From assembly GCA_024400955.1 (NCBI GenBank), contig JAKSLY010000010.1, positions 1 to 64,000 of the forward strand: a stretch of DNA of 64,000 nt, written 5' to 3'. Both the position numbers and the translations under genes were made by a program. Source of the stretch: Treponema sp. GTDB lineage: Bacteria > Spirochaetota > Spirochaetia > Treponematales > Treponemataceae. Below, piece by piece: positions 35,736-44,869 of the stretch; positions within the stretch are counted from its first letter, which is position 1; every line of letters starts with the position of its first letter. The notes under the pieces are model-generated. The model did not search any database and was not told the DNA's origin. It saw only the letters and a list, made by a program, of their open reading frames with translations.

Positions 35736-37043
35736 TTACTTCTTAGCCTTTGTTGTCTTGATTGTCTTGCTGAAGAACTTTATTGCATCAACACGCTGAT
35801 ATTTTGGTACATAGCCCTTAAGCGAATCATGGTCATTAATAAGCTGAACAAACCTGTCAAACAGGAAGCTTGTATCAAGAGGGCCGGAGCATGCTTCAGG
35901 ATGGAACTGCACGCTGAATGCAGGGAACTTTGTGTAGGTGATTCCTTCGCAGGTTCCATCATTTGTGTTTACAAAGCTCAATGCCGCACCCTTTGGCAGG
36001 GTTTCATTCTTTACTGCATAACCATGGTTCTGGCTGGAAATATAGACGCGTCCAGTGCCAAGATCCTTTACAGGCTGGTTTGCACCGCGGTGACCGTACT
36101 TAAGCTTGGAAGTGTCCGCCCCGGAAGCAAGAGCCAGAAGCTGATGTCCAAGACAGATTCCAAAAATCGGAACCCCGGCCTTAATAAGCTTCTTGATTTC
36201 TGCAATGATCTTTACGTTTTCCTTTGGATCTCCAGGACCGTTGGAGAGCATGATTCCGTCCGGAGCAAGATCCAGGATTTCCTTTGCCGTTGCACTGCCG
36301 GAAACAGTAGTAACGCTCAGGCCACGCTTCAAGAGCTCGCGGCGGATGTTTGCCTTTGCACCAAAATCCCAGAGAACAACCTTCTTGCCCTTACCGGCCT
36401 TCATTGCTTCCTTCTGGTCGTTAACCTTGGTACCGTCAGACCTGACCGGAACAAAGCGGTATTCTGCACTTTCCTTAAACACAACATCTGCACTTTCTTC
36501 TATTTTAACGGCGCTGCAAGTAACGCTTTCAACAGCCTGGGTAATCTTGTATGCCTTGATTTTCTTAAGGAGCTTTGCCTTTTCTTCCGGCTTTTCCAGT
36601 GCCCTGTAGATTTCCTGGGCCTCTTCTCCGTCACCAGAAACGATGATGGCATTCATTACGCCAGTTTCACGCAGAACCTTTGTCAGGGCTCGGGTATCGA
36701 TTCCGCAAAGCCCAACAATATTCTTCATCATGAGGAAAGAATCGAGATCAAGCTCGCACCTGAAGTTGGATGGAATTTCACACATTGAACGGACGATGTA
36801 TCCGCGTACATGAACATCGGAACTTTCAAAATCCTTAGGAATGATTCCGTAGTTTCCGACAAGAGGGAAAGTCTGGGTAACAATCTGTCCAAAATAGCTT
36901 GGATCAGTGAGGGTCTCAATGTACCCGTTCATACCCGTCGTGAATACAGCCTCACCGAGGACAACCCCCGTGGCACCAATACTTTTACCTTCAAAAACCT
37001 GGCCATTTGCGAGAACCAGCATCGCTTTAGCTGAACTTGTCAT
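35736..37043 (-). CDS. carA: Carbamoyl-phosphate synthase small subunit
   Basis: A 435-residue glutaminase subunit that feeds ammonia to CarB for pyrimidine and arginine synthesis. The C-terminal class I glutaminase has the nucleophile in F-G-I-C-L-G-H-Q and the His/Glu pair in F-H-P-E-A; the N-terminal CarA domain has G-Y-x-E-x-L-T-D-P-S-Y. It is about 50 residues longer than E. coli CarA because of a basic insertion near residues 200-235 and a Lys-rich tail. No SD is visible. TATACT lies 11 nt upstream of ATG, predicting a leader of only about 5 nt. Confidence 0.93.
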   Translation of the reverse strand: MTSSAKAMLVLANGQVFEGKSIGATGVVLGEAVFTTGMNGYIETLTDPSYFGQIVTQTFPLVGNYGIIPKDFESSDVHVRGYIVRSMCEIPSNFRCELDLDSFLMMKNIVGLCGIDTRALTKVLRETGVMNAIIVSGDGEEAQEIYRALEKPEEKAKLLKKIKAYKITQAVESVTCSAVKIEESADVVFKESAEYRFVPVRSDGTKVNDQKEAMKAGKGKKVVLWDFGAKANIRRELLKRGLSVTTVSGSATAKEILDLAPDGIMLSNGPGDPKENVKIIAEIKKLIKAGVPIFGICLGHQLLALASGADTSKLKYGHRGANQPVKDLGTGRVYISSQNHGYAVKNETLPKGAALSFVNTNDGTCEGITYTKFPAFSVQFHPEACSGPLDTSFLFDRFVQLINDHDSLKGYVPKYQRVDAIKFFSKTIKTTKAKK

Positions 37044-37054
37044 ACTAAAGCCAC

Positions 37055-37083
37055 AGTATAAACCTTTTTAAAAATATTGTATA
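37055..37083 (-). promoter_or_regulatory. Candidate carA promoter with near-leaderless start
   Basis: Minus strand: TATACA (37083-37078, weak -35), 17-nt spacer, TATACT (37060-37055), 11 nt to ATG. It lies divergent to pyrKD. Confidence 0.45.
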
Positions 37084-37186
37084 CTTTCCCTGTTGTAAAA
37101 TTCAGAAAATTTTAACGTCGAAGTGCCCGTGGCAAAACCGCACAAATCCGGCGGACCACATGACGATATTTTGGGGGAATAGAAAA

Positions 37187-38998
37187 ATGGCTACAGATTT
37201 ACCACAGATTGACAAGGACGGAAACGGCATCCAGTTTTTCGGGGATGCAACAGTCAACTTCATCAGGGACATTGAAGGACAGGGGAACGTCTTTCTCCTT
37301 GAAGCTGAATGCACCCTTGACCGCCAGAGCCAACTTTCACCAGTGGCAGGCCAGTTTTACATGATAAAGGGAAGCCGTAGCGGTGTAACCTTTGGCAGGC
37401 CCATCAGCGTCTATCATGCTGAACGCAAGGGGCTCCAGCTTAAGGTGCAGTTCATGATCCTCGAAAAAGGCGACGGAACCAGGGAAATGCGCCGTCTTCT
37501 CCCTGGAGACAAGCTTTCCATCAATGGACCTCTTGGCAACACCTTTGGGGAATTCCTTGATCCTGCAGACTGTGCAAAATCAAGGACTCCAAAAACTGCA
37601 ATCATCGGCGGCGGAATCGGAGTTGCCCCCGTTGCAAATTTTGCCTCTTCCCTCGAGGAAGAATCCTACGACTTTTACGCAAGCTTTAAAAGCGGTTCAT
37701 ACGGCCTTGAAAACGTAAAGGCTTCAAACCTCATCATAACAACCGATGACGGATCTGTTGGCATCCACGGAATGCTGAGCGCAGCCCTTACAGCCCAATC
37801 TATCAAGGAAAAGGGATACACCCAGGTTTTCGCATGCGGACCTACGCCAATGCTTGCCTACGTTCAGTCAGCCTGTGCCCAGGCCGGGGTAAAATGCTAC
37901 CTGAGCCTTGAAAAGAAAATGCTCTGCGGTGTGGGAGCATGCCTTGGATGCACCATCTCTACAAAAGAAGGAAACCGCCGCGTCTGCAAGGACGGCCCAA
38001 TATTCCCGGGCGACATCCTGGAATTCCCAAAGCCGGCCCCTCGCGCAAAAATCACACCCATCGCCCCGGAAGAAGTGGATCTTTCCGTTACAATCAAGGG
38101 TGTTGAATTCAAGAACCCGGTCATTGCCGCCAGTGGAACCTTCGGCTTTGCCCAGAACTACCGCGGATTCTTTGACGTGGAAAAACTCGGTGGCGTAAGC
38201 TCAAAGGGCCTCACCCTGGAACCAAAACCCGGCAACAACGGGGAACGCATAATCGAAATCACGGGGGGCGACATCAATTCCATCGGCCTTGAAAATCCTG
38301 GAGTTCCCCACTTTATCGAAAACGAACTTGCACAGATGCTGAAGCTTAATACCGTAACAATGGCAAACCTTGCAGGACACAGCCTCGAAAGCTACGTCAA
38401 GGGTGCTGAACTTCTGGACAAGACGGATGTTCCCATGATTGAACTTAACATCAGCTGCCCTAACGTAAAGGCCGGAGGAATGGCATGGGGAATGGATCCT
38501 GAATGTGCCTTCGAATGCGTAAGTGCCGTAAGAAAGGCCACGTCAAAGCCTCTCATGGTAAAGCTTTCCCCAAATGCACCGGATCTTGTGGGAGTTGCCC
38601 TTTCATGCATCAAGGCCGGAGCCGATGCCCTAAGCCTTATCAACACAATCCAGGCAGTTGCCATCGACATTGAAAAGGGACGCCCATACTTTGACAACAT
38701 CAAGGCTGGAATGTGCGGACCTGCCGTAAAGCCAATTGCCCTGCGCATGGTTTATGATGTCTGCAAGGCTGTAAAAGCCCTTCCTGCAGAAGAACAGGTT
38801 CCAGTTGTAGGCCTTGGAGGAATTTCAAGATGGCAGGACGCCGTTGAATTCATCATGGCCGGAGCCGAGGCAATCCAGGTGGGAAGTGCAACCTTTGCAA
38901 ACCCAACCGCCATGGTGGAAATTATCGAAGGATTAAGAACTTTCATGGCAAGCCACGGTTACAGAAAGCTTTCCGACTTCCGCGGCATCGCACTGTAA
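37187..38998 (+). CDS. pyrKD: PyrK-PyrD fusion: dihydroorotate dehydrogenase 1B
   Basis: A 603-residue fusion of both subunits of the NAD-linked class 1B enzyme. Residues 1-285 are PyrK: FAD and NAD domains and the 2Fe-2S cysteines C247, C252, C255 and C267. Residues about 296-603 are PyrD: S-G-T-F-G-F, G-L-E-N-P-G-V, catalytic C424 in N-I-S-C-P-N-V and G-L-G-G-I-S at the FMN phosphate. In most bacteria pyrK and pyrD are separate genes. ATG 37187 follows GGGGG (37173-37177); the preceding leader is GC-rich with partial pairing (CGTC 37116-37119 with GACG 37162-37165). It is divergent from carAB-dapF, placing three pyrimidine steps together. Confidence 0.93.
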   Translation: MATDLPQIDKDGNGIQFFGDATVNFIRDIEGQGNVFLLEAECTLDRQSQLSPVAGQFYMIKGSRSGVTFGRPISVYHAERKGLQLKVQFMILEKGDGTREMRRLLPGDKLSINGPLGNTFGEFLDPADCAKSRTPKTAIIGGGIGVAPVANFASSLEEESYDFYASFKSGSYGLENVKASNLIITTDDGSVGIHGMLSAALTAQSIKEKGYTQVFACGPTPMLAYVQSACAQAGVKCYLSLEKKMLCGVGACLGCTISTKEGNRRVCKDGPIFPGDILEFPKPAPRAKITPIAPEEVDLSVTIKGVEFKNPVIAASGTFGFAQNYRGFFDVEKLGGVSSKGLTLEPKPGNNGERIIEITGGDINSIGLENPGVPHFIENELAQMLKLNTVTMANLAGHSLESYVKGAELLDKTDVPMIELNISCPNVKAGGMAWGMDPECAFECVSAVRKATSKPLMVKLSPNAPDLVGVALSCIKAGADALSLINTIQAVAIDIEKGRPYFDNIKAGMCGPAVKPIALRMVYDVCKAVKALPAEEQVPVVGLGGISRWQDAVEFIMAGAEAIQVGSATFANPTAMVEIIEGLRTFMASHGYRKLSDFRGIAL

Positions 38999-39022
38999 AA
39001 AAATTGGCGCCCAAGGCGCCAA
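38997..39022 (-). terminator. Terminator for the leftward lspA operon
   Basis: TTGGCGCC/GGCGCCAA stem; on the minus strand it is followed by seven T that reach the pyrKD stop codon. For pyrKD itself the hairpin lacks a U-tract. Confidence 0.7.
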
Positions 39023-39028
39023 AAATCT

Positions 39029-39210
39029 GTCATGCTGAACTTGTTTCAGCATCTAATCCCCAAACAATTTCCTGCCGGTAAGCTGATTACATGCGCTTAC
39101 ACTACAGGATATCTTTCTCCAGGAAATTGTGCTTTTTTCGCAGAAAAAATGGCGCGGACTGCGCCAAACAATTTCCTGCCGAATAGAAATAGTCGTTTCA
39201 ACGGCTATTT
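39029..39210. repeat. Intergenic repeat cluster
   Basis: It begins with a palindrome (TCATGCTGAAC...GTTTCAGCATC), a widespread type of short bacterial intergenic repeat. It continues with two copies of CAATTTCCTGCCG (near 39063 and 39170), an inverted AGGAAATTG, and a small GGCGC/GCGCC hairpin near 39150. No ORF or promoter recognised. Confidence 0.5.
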
Positions 39211-39570
39211 CTATTCCCTCCACTTATCATCAACTTCATCTTCCTTAACGGAATCAGGAAGCACCGTCTGCCTTGGAGCAGGCCTTTCTTCCCCGGAAGC
39301 TGCAGCCGGCTTCTTCTTTTCAGTCTTGGCACCAAACCTGTCAAGATTGTACTTCTTTACGATCTTCATCTGAATTCTTGAAAAAATCAGGAAGCTTGCA
39401 ACAAGACCGATGGGCAGGGCCATGTAAAGGTTCTGTCCAAAAACCTGCGGATTATTATGGAAAAACAGCCAGCACAGGGCCGTAACAAGACCCAGAACCA
39501 GTGCTGCAAAAAGCAGGTTTGCTATTATTGAAACGATGAAAAAAATAATTCCAAATGTCACGCGGTTCAT
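39211..39570 (-). CDS. Small two-helix membrane protein
   Basis: A 119-residue protein with two membrane helices (about residues 7-36 and 48-65) and a charged C-terminal tail. I do not recognise a family. Its ATG overlaps the lspA stop in ATGA, so it is translationally coupled to lspA and may assist lipoprotein processing or membrane assembly; that is inference. Confidence 0.6.
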   Translation of the reverse strand: MNRVTFGIIFFIVSIIANLLFAALVLGLVTALCWLFFHNNPQVFGQNLYMALPIGLVASFLIFSRIQMKIVKKYNLDRFGAKTEKKKPAAASGEERPAPRQTVLPDSVKEDEVDDKWRE

Positions 39571-40127
39571 TTTGATTCCCCCTTATTCTTTCCGTCCTTC
39601 TTGCTGTCATTCACCACCTGAACAAGAAAAGTCAGGACAAAGATGATGCCGCATACTACAACGGCGCTGTCTGCCAGGTTAAAGGTAGGCCATCTTTCAA
39701 GGCCAAAAAGTCCGCCAAACCAGCAGTCCACAAAGTCAACAACGCCTTCCGGCCTGAAAAACCTGTCCAAAAGGTTGCCGATTCCACCGCCAAGAATTCC
39801 GCAGATGGCCCAGCGCTGAATTTTTGTAAAGTCGTTGTTCCTGAAGTAGATTGCAAATACCATGGCAACAATCACCAGCGGCATGAATGCAAAGAGAATG
39901 CTTCTGGCATTCCTTGAAAGTGTGTGGCCCATGCTGAATGCAATGGCATTGTTCCTCACGTGGATAAGGCGAACATACTTGCCAAGAATTTCAATTACGC
40001 CATCATCAGAAAAAACCGTCAGGCGCGGGATGTATTTTACGACCATGGCCTTCGTAAGCTGGTCAAGGATGATTACGGCCGCACATAGAATCAGCGGCAG
40101 CAGCTTGTTTTTTGTATTTTCAGTCAT
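39567..40127 (-). CDS. lspA: Lipoprotein signal peptidase (signal peptidase II)
   Basis: A 186-residue, four-helix membrane aspartyl protease that cleaves lipoprotein signal peptides ahead of the lipidated Cys. The catalytic Asp residues are in G-N-L-L-D-R and F-N-L-A-D-S; D-Q-L-T-K near the N-terminus is also typical. The start at 40127 rather than GTG 40154 is chosen because TATACT ends exactly 6 nt before this ATG and the protein then begins directly before helix 1. Several lipoproteins in this window are its likely substrates. Confidence 0.9.
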   Translation of the reverse strand: MTENTKNKLLPLILCAAVIILDQLTKAMVVKYIPRLTVFSDDGVIEILGKYVRLIHVRNNAIAFSMGHTLSRNARSILFAFMPLVIVAMVFAIYFRNNDFTKIQRWAICGILGGGIGNLLDRFFRPEGVVDFVDCWFGGLFGLERWPTFNLADSAVVVCGIIFVLTFLVQVVNDSKKDGKNKGESK

Positions 40128-40133
40128 TGCATC

Positions 40134-40162
40134 AGTATACAGACAAAATGACACTTAGTCAC
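40134..40162 (-). promoter_or_regulatory. Leaderless promoter of lspA
   Basis: Minus strand: GTGACT (40162-40157), 17-nt spacer, TATACT (40139-40134), then 6 nt to ATG 40127. Confidence 0.55.
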
Positions 40163-41198
40163 CCATGACAATCTGGCTGCTGATGAACTCCGTCACTGCG
40201 GAACCAAGGTGGCTCGAGACATAACCGGACCTGTCCATTTCTGCATCAAGTATCCAGGCAGTCACAAGATCCGTATTTTCCACAGGCCCAAATCCCTTGG
40301 TGGAATAACCATCCACAAAGTTCAGGTCAAAGGAACCGCTAACCGCCTTGTTCTCCCTAAGGCATATTTCCATTGCTCCGCCAGCATCCTCTTCCCCCAC
40401 AAGAAAAACCGTGTCCAGTTCCGTTGGATGTGCCATCTTTACAAGAAAATCATACTCGGCTGCCGTCCAATACCTGTTCTTCTTCAGCATCTCATCGTAT
40501 GCATCCCTGTCCCTCATTTTTTCCACAAGGGCTGTAAACCGGCGGAAAATGCGCAGGTCCCTGACGGTACCAAACCACAAGGCATCGCCGGTGTAAAAGT
40601 CCCCGGAATAAACCGAATATCCATTCTTTGCAAGTTTATAGAAGAAGAACCTGTAGTTTTCTGCATTGGCAGTTTTAGGGGGAACAAAGACAACTATGGT
40701 TCGGCCTGCAGGATTTGCAGCTTCCGGCTCAACATGAATTATCCTTCCACGGCGAAACTTAAAGTTCCCTTCAAGGTCTTCCACTCCCTCCCTGAAATTT
40801 CCCGTAACATAACGGGCGTCTTCCACAACCTGCATCTTCCTGGCGTCGGCGCTCATGGGTCTGGTAATCACAAGCCCCCAGAATACAAATCCAGTCAGGA
40901 CAATGTTCAGTATGTTCATCACCACAAGCTTGATTTCATAACGGTCGGTAATTACTCCGGAAGAAAGACGCAGCAGGGAACGCAGGTTCCACAGACACGC
41001 CCAGAATGCAAGCACAAGGACAGCTAGTTCCTCAACGGAAATTCCAAATATTCCTATGTTCACCAGGGCAAAAAAAAGTCCTGCATAAGGTGCTGCAGCA
41101 AGAGAGTCGTTTTTTGTATGACGAATGAAAAGAAACCTGGCACTACCCGCCAGAACGTTTAGCAATACAAGACATTCCGCAAGAAATCTATTTGTCAT
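40155..41198 (-). CDS. Hypothetical membrane protein
   Basis: A 347-residue protein I do not recognise. The first 120 residues contain about four hydrophobic helices; the remaining 220 residues look soluble and probably face outside, with an aromatic-rich segment N-Y-R-F-F-F-Y-K-L-A-K-N-G-Y. It lies directly upstream of lspA (stop adjacent to the alternative GTG start). TAGAGT ends 6 nt before ATG and AAGGA is too close to act as a normal SD. Confidence 0.6.
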   Translation of the reverse strand: MTNRFLAECLVLLNVLAGSARFLFIRHTKNDSLAAAPYAGLFFALVNIGIFGISVEELAVLVLAFWACLWNLRSLLRLSSGVITDRYEIKLVVMNILNIVLTGFVFWGLVITRPMSADARKMQVVEDARYVTGNFREGVEDLEGNFKFRRGRIIHVEPEAANPAGRTIVVFVPPKTANAENYRFFFYKLAKNGYSVYSGDFYTGDALWFGTVRDLRIFRRFTALVEKMRDRDAYDEMLKKNRYWTAAEYDFLVKMAHPTELDTVFLVGEEDAGGAMEICLRENKAVSGSFDLNFVDGYSTKGFGPVENTDLVTAWILDAEMDRSGYVSSHLGSAVTEFISSQIVMGD

Positions 41199-41204
41199 GT
41201 CCTT

Positions 41205-41210
41205 ACTCTA
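41205..41210 (-). promoter_or_regulatory. Candidate leaderless -10 for the 347-aa membrane protein
   Basis: TAGAGT on the minus strand, 6 nt before ATG 41198. The -35 is poor. It faces the divergent HDOD gene, which has the same arrangement. Confidence 0.35.
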
Positions 41211-41267
41211 CCATATTAATTGAAATTAGAATATCACTATGATATAATTTGATGGAGATATTGGATT

Positions 41268-41273
41268 TATACT
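41268..41273 (+). promoter_or_regulatory. Candidate leaderless -10 for the HDOD gene
   Basis: TATACT ends exactly 6 nt before ATG 41280. No SD at usable distance, and the -35 is weak. A further TATAAT lies at 41243-41248. Confidence 0.45.
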
Positions 41274-41279
41274 CAGTTT

Positions 41280-42767
41280 ATGGCGCAGATCAAGAAAATC
41301 AAGGTCAACCAGGAAAAGGTTCAACTTGCAATAGAAACAGGAATTCCTCTCACCGTAACGACTTATACTCTTCCCCTGGAAATGGAACAGTATATCACGG
41401 ACATTCTTGCCGTATTCCTGAAAGTATTGAACCATGACGACATAATCGACGGGCTGACATACTGCGTCAAGGAACTTGTAAACAATGCAAAAAAGGCAAA
41501 CACAAAGCGCGTCTATTTTAAGGAGCGCGGCCTGGACCTCTTTGACCAGAACCAATACGACGAGGGGATGAAAACCTTCAAGACTGACACAATCACCAAC
41601 ATTCACCATTATCTTGAAGAACAGCGCAAGCAGGGATATTTCATAAAGGTTGTTTTCCAGGTGCGCAACAACAAGGTAAAGATTGAAGTTGCCAACCGCT
41701 CGGAACTGACATTCTTCGAGTACAAGAGAATCCACGACAAGATTTCCCGCGGCCTCATGTATTCATCCGTGGAAGAAGGAATCTCCCAGCTTCTTGACGA
41801 TACGGAAGGAGCCGGACTTGGAATCGTAATCATGATCCTGATCCTCCGCAAGATTGGCCTTTCAGAAGAAAATTTCCAGATTGTCAGCGAGAACGGGCAG
41901 ACGGTCAACCGAGTGTTCTTCCCCCTTTCGCCAAAGACAACCCAGCTGGTTTCATGCATCACTTCTGAATTTGCAAAACTGGTGGAAGGAATGCCGGAAT
42001 TCCCGGAAAACATTTCACGCATCAACAGCATGATAAATTCCCCGGACAGCAAGCTCAGCGACATTGCCCTGGAAATTTCCAACGACGTATCCCTTACCGG
42101 CGAACTCCTCAAGATGGTAAACTCCGCCGCATACATCCTTTCAAAGCCATGCAATTCCATTGAGGAAGCCGTCAAGCTCATAGGCCTCAGGGGAATCGAG
42201 AACCTCCTGTTTTCCATCGGTTCCATGGGAAACCTCATGTCCCCAACAGAAAACAGCAAGAAGCTCTGGTACCATTCATATCAGGTGGGATTCTTCTCAT
42301 ACAACCTTGCAAGGAATTTCGCAAAGAACGACAGGAAGCTCATAGAGGACAGCTACGTATGCGGACTCCTTCACGACATGGGAAAAATTGTCTTTGAATA
42401 CGCAAAGCCTGACCAGCACCAGAAAATCCAGGAAATGTGCTCAAGGCTGAACATTCCTTCAAGGATTTTTGAAAACCTGCTCACAGGCATTAACCATGCT
42501 GAACTTGGATCGATCGTTGCAAGAAAATGGAATTTCCCGCAGGTGCTCAGTGATGTAATCAGATACCACCACAGCCCGGACGAAGCCCCGGAAAACCACA
42601 GGAAAATTTCAGAGATTATTTACGTAGCCGACATGATTGCCCACTACAACGACAGCCTTGTGGACTATGACCAGATAGACCCAGCCATACTCAAGTCCGT
42701 AGGCATCGTCTCAGAAGAACAGTTCCAGGGAATAGCAGAGCGCCTCGCAATTTCATTTAGAATGTAA
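41280..42767 (+). CDS. ATPase-like and HDOD domain signalling protein
   Basis: A 495-residue protein. Residues 1-215 resemble a histidine-kinase-like ATPase: the N-box C-V-K-E-L-V-N-N-A-K-K-A and a G-A-G-L-G-I lid, but no phosphoacceptor His is seen. Residues about 225-430 are an HDOD domain with the L-L-H-D-M-G-K motif and a later H-A-E-L-G. HDOD proteins are regulators of signalling and motility rather than classical phosphohydrolases. No membrane segment, so cytoplasmic. It is divergent from the lspA cluster. Confidence 0.8.
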   Translation: MAQIKKIKVNQEKVQLAIETGIPLTVTTYTLPLEMEQYITDILAVFLKVLNHDDIIDGLTYCVKELVNNAKKANTKRVYFKERGLDLFDQNQYDEGMKTFKTDTITNIHHYLEEQRKQGYFIKVVFQVRNNKVKIEVANRSELTFFEYKRIHDKISRGLMYSSVEEGISQLLDDTEGAGLGIVIMILILRKIGLSEENFQIVSENGQTVNRVFFPLSPKTTQLVSCITSEFAKLVEGMPEFPENISRINSMINSPDSKLSDIALEISNDVSLTGELLKMVNSAAYILSKPCNSIEEAVKLIGLRGIENLLFSIGSMGNLMSPTENSKKLWYHSYQVGFFSYNLARNFAKNDRKLIEDSYVCGLLHDMGKIVFEYAKPDQHQKIQEMCSRLNIPSRIFENLLTGINHAELGSIVARKWNFPQVLSDVIRYHHSPDEAPENHRKISEIIYVADMIAHYNDSLVDYDQIDPAILKSVGIVSEEQFQGIAERLAISFRM

Positions 42768-42806
42768 AGCGAGATTCCCAATGGCCGGACTCCACGACAC
42801 TCAAGC

Positions 42807-43637
42807 TCAGACTTTTTTTGCCTTTCCCTTGCGGATTGCATCAACCCAGGCCTGCATGAGGATTCCAAAGGCAACCCCAACATTTAATGAAGCCTTAAGG
42901 CCCGTCATCGGAATGGTAACCCGACCATAGGTTGCCCTTTTTAGAGCTTCGGGACTTACCCCCAGTTCCTCCGAGCCTATGATGACAATTCCCTCCTCCG
43001 GGAATTCAAATTCATCCAGGGCAGTTCCACCTGTTTCAAGGACAAAGACCGGCTTGTCTTCCGGCAGCTGGTCCAGGGCACAACGGGTGTAGCCAAGGGT
43101 TTCAATGCATCCCATGCCGCTTCTGACAGCCTTTGTCTGGCCGGGGTCCGTGCATCCAGGAGAAATGTAAACGCTTTCGCATCCCATGGCCTCTGCCGTC
43201 CTGAAAATGGACCCGACATTGAATGGGGAACGGATGTCTTCCGCATAAACCGAAACACCGGGAAAAAAATTCCTCTTTTCCACCGTAAGCTTTTCCGATG
43301 AATGGGGCGCAATAACAAGATCCCACTCTGCAGGAAAAGTTCCGATTACAGCAAGAAGTGCGTTGCGTGCATAGTTGCAAAGCCGCCGTTCATCAAAATC
43401 AGGATCTTCCAGAAGTCTGCCCAAAACTTCATGGGCTTCTTCCGGCAGCTGCGGATCTTCAAGAACAATGCGGGCAACGGTCTTTACGTAGGTTCTCCTG
43501 TCCATGGACTTGAAGTTGTACTCCATGCCAGGCTCGGGAATCCCCGCAATATCGCGTTCCAGTTCCCCAAAGGTAAGGGCCAGCTTGCGCCTTTTTTGTC
43601 CCGGAGAAAGCTGGTAAAGTTTGTTTGGATCTATCAT
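42807..43637 (-). CDS. TrmH/SpoU-family RNA 2'-O-methyltransferase
   Basis: A 276-residue methyltransferase of the SPOUT fold. The C-terminal 150 residues show the three SpoU motifs: N-V-G-S-I-F-R-T-A, I-V-I-I-G-S-E-E-L-G-V and I-P-M-T-G-L-K-A-S-L-N-V-G-V-A, which form the trefoil knot and bind AdoMet. The N-terminal 110 residues are a less conserved RNA-binding region. It probably methylates a ribose in tRNA or rRNA. Its ATG directly follows the TAA of the upstream ADH-like gene. Confidence 0.85.
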   Translation of the reverse strand: MIDPNKLYQLSPGQKRRKLALTFGELERDIAGIPEPGMEYNFKSMDRRTYVKTVARIVLEDPQLPEEAHEVLGRLLEDPDFDERRLCNYARNALLAVIGTFPAEWDLVIAPHSSEKLTVEKRNFFPGVSVYAEDIRSPFNVGSIFRTAEAMGCESVYISPGCTDPGQTKAVRSGMGCIETLGYTRCALDQLPEDKPVFVLETGGTALDEFEFPEEGIVIIGSEELGVSPEALKRATYGRVTIPMTGLKASLNVGVAFGILMQAWVDAIRKGKAKKV

Positions 43638-44789
43638 TTAGTAGGCCTTTTTTATAAGCTCAAAAAGGTCATCAGTAGTCATGGATTTCTGCAGGGAATT
43701 AATGAGTTCAAGCTCGCCTGCATCTTCTACGGCAAGAGCCAGCTGCTCAACCGTAAGTCCAAGATCCTTAAGGCGTGCCGGAATGTTCACCATGGCAATC
43801 TTCTGCCTTACGTATTCAGCAAGTAAAGAAACTGCCGTATTGACATCTGCATCCTGAGGAGCTGCCCTCAAAAGCTTTGAAACCACAGCCAGCTTGTCTG
43901 CACGGTATGTTGCCGCATCCTCAATTACATACGGAAGAAGAATTGCAGAAGTCAGGGAACGGCTTATCTTGTACCTCGAATTGATTGCTATGGAAAGAAG
44001 GTGTGCCACACCAAAGGAACTGGAAGCTGCTCCCAGGGAACCCATGCATCCTCCCTGGCACATGAGCACATCCTGCGGAGTCGTAATGCTTAGGGAAGGG
44101 GCTCCATCCAGGGCATATCCCAAAAGCTGAACTGCTTTTTCTATGATCATGTCGCTAAAGAAAGTTGCCTTCTGGCTAAGGTAGCCTTCAATGGCAAAGG
44201 CAAGGGTTTCAATGGACATGCACTGCGTCTGTTTTTCCGTAAGTGAAATCTGTAGGTTTGGATCCCAGAGAACCATCCTGCAAAGGCCGTTCTGGGTCTT
44301 GATCAGTTTAACCTTTGAAGACCTGGAATCCGTAACCACAGTCCTGTCCGTAAAAATAAAGCTGTCGCGGATTGTGGTCGGAATGCAGATGAGGGGAAGC
44401 ATCTTCTTGCACGGAGCGAGGCCATCATCGATGATGTCATAAATGTCCGTGTCATCAAAATAAACGGCACATACAGCCTTTGCAAGGGCAATTACGCGTC
44501 CCCCGCCAACGGCAATGATTCCATGAACCTTTGCATCTCGGGCAAGGCGAAGTATTGAATTCAGGGTTTCCGTATCGGCAGCATTTGGAATTTCATCAAA
44601 AACAAAGTATTCAACTCCCTTTTCCTTGAGGGAATTGGTAACCTTTTCCGAGGTACCGGATTCATTCAGGATCGGATCCATTACGACAAGGAAATTCTTT
44701 CCATATTCCAGGGCATACTGACCCAACCTATTTGCCGTATATGAACCCAAGACAATGTTTGGTGAAATTTTAAAAATGAAATCTGCCAT
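43638..44789 (-). CDS. Iron-alcohol-dehydrogenase-like protein with degraded metal site
   Basis: A 383-residue protein with the group III (Fe) alcohol dehydrogenase fold. Compared with the FucO-type pattern, the four metal ligands read E194 (for Asp), F198 (for His), H263 and R277 (for His), so the iron site is not intact. The NAD loop G-G-G-S-P-x-D is G-G-G-R-V-I-A. It may be catalytically dead or use another chemistry, as in other divergent dehydroquinate-synthase-like proteins. GCAGGAG precedes the ATG. It lies between the flgM-like and TrmH genes. Confidence 0.75.
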   Translation of the reverse strand: MADFIFKISPNIVLGSYTANRLGQYALEYGKNFLVVMDPILNESGTSEKVTNSLKEKGVEYFVFDEIPNAADTETLNSILRLARDAKVHGIIAVGGGRVIALAKAVCAVYFDDTDIYDIIDDGLAPCKKMLPLICIPTTIRDSFIFTDRTVVTDSRSSKVKLIKTQNGLCRMVLWDPNLQISLTEKQTQCMSIETLAFAIEGYLSQKATFFSDMIIEKAVQLLGYALDGAPSLSITTPQDVLMCQGGCMGSLGAASSSFGVAHLLSIAINSRYKISRSLTSAILLPYVIEDAATYRADKLAVVSKLLRAAPQDADVNTAVSLLAEYVRQKIAMVNIPARLKDLGLTVEQLALAVEDAGELELINSLQKSMTTDDLFELIKKAY

Positions 44790-44799
44790 CTAATTACTT

Positions 44800-44836
44800 C
44801 TCCTGCAAAAAAAAAGAGCGGAACAAATTCCGCCCT
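44800..44836 (-). promoter_or_regulatory. Terminator-like hairpin abutting the SD of the ADH-like gene
   Basis: Minus strand: a 9-bp stem (44836-44828 with 44823-44815, one G-U), nine T (44815-44807), immediately followed by GCAGGAG (44806-44800). Because the flgM-like gene lies upstream on the same strand, this could be its terminator, an attenuator for the next gene, or both. Confidence 0.65.
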
Positions 44837-44869
44837 ATTTTTTATCCCCTTTAAACGAATACGGGCTGA

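Noticed and set aside
40128..40154. GTG start for lspA at 40154 with GGGTGA as SD
   Set aside because: The conserved N-terminus begins at ATG 40127 and TATACT sits exactly 6 nt upstream, inside the would-be extension.
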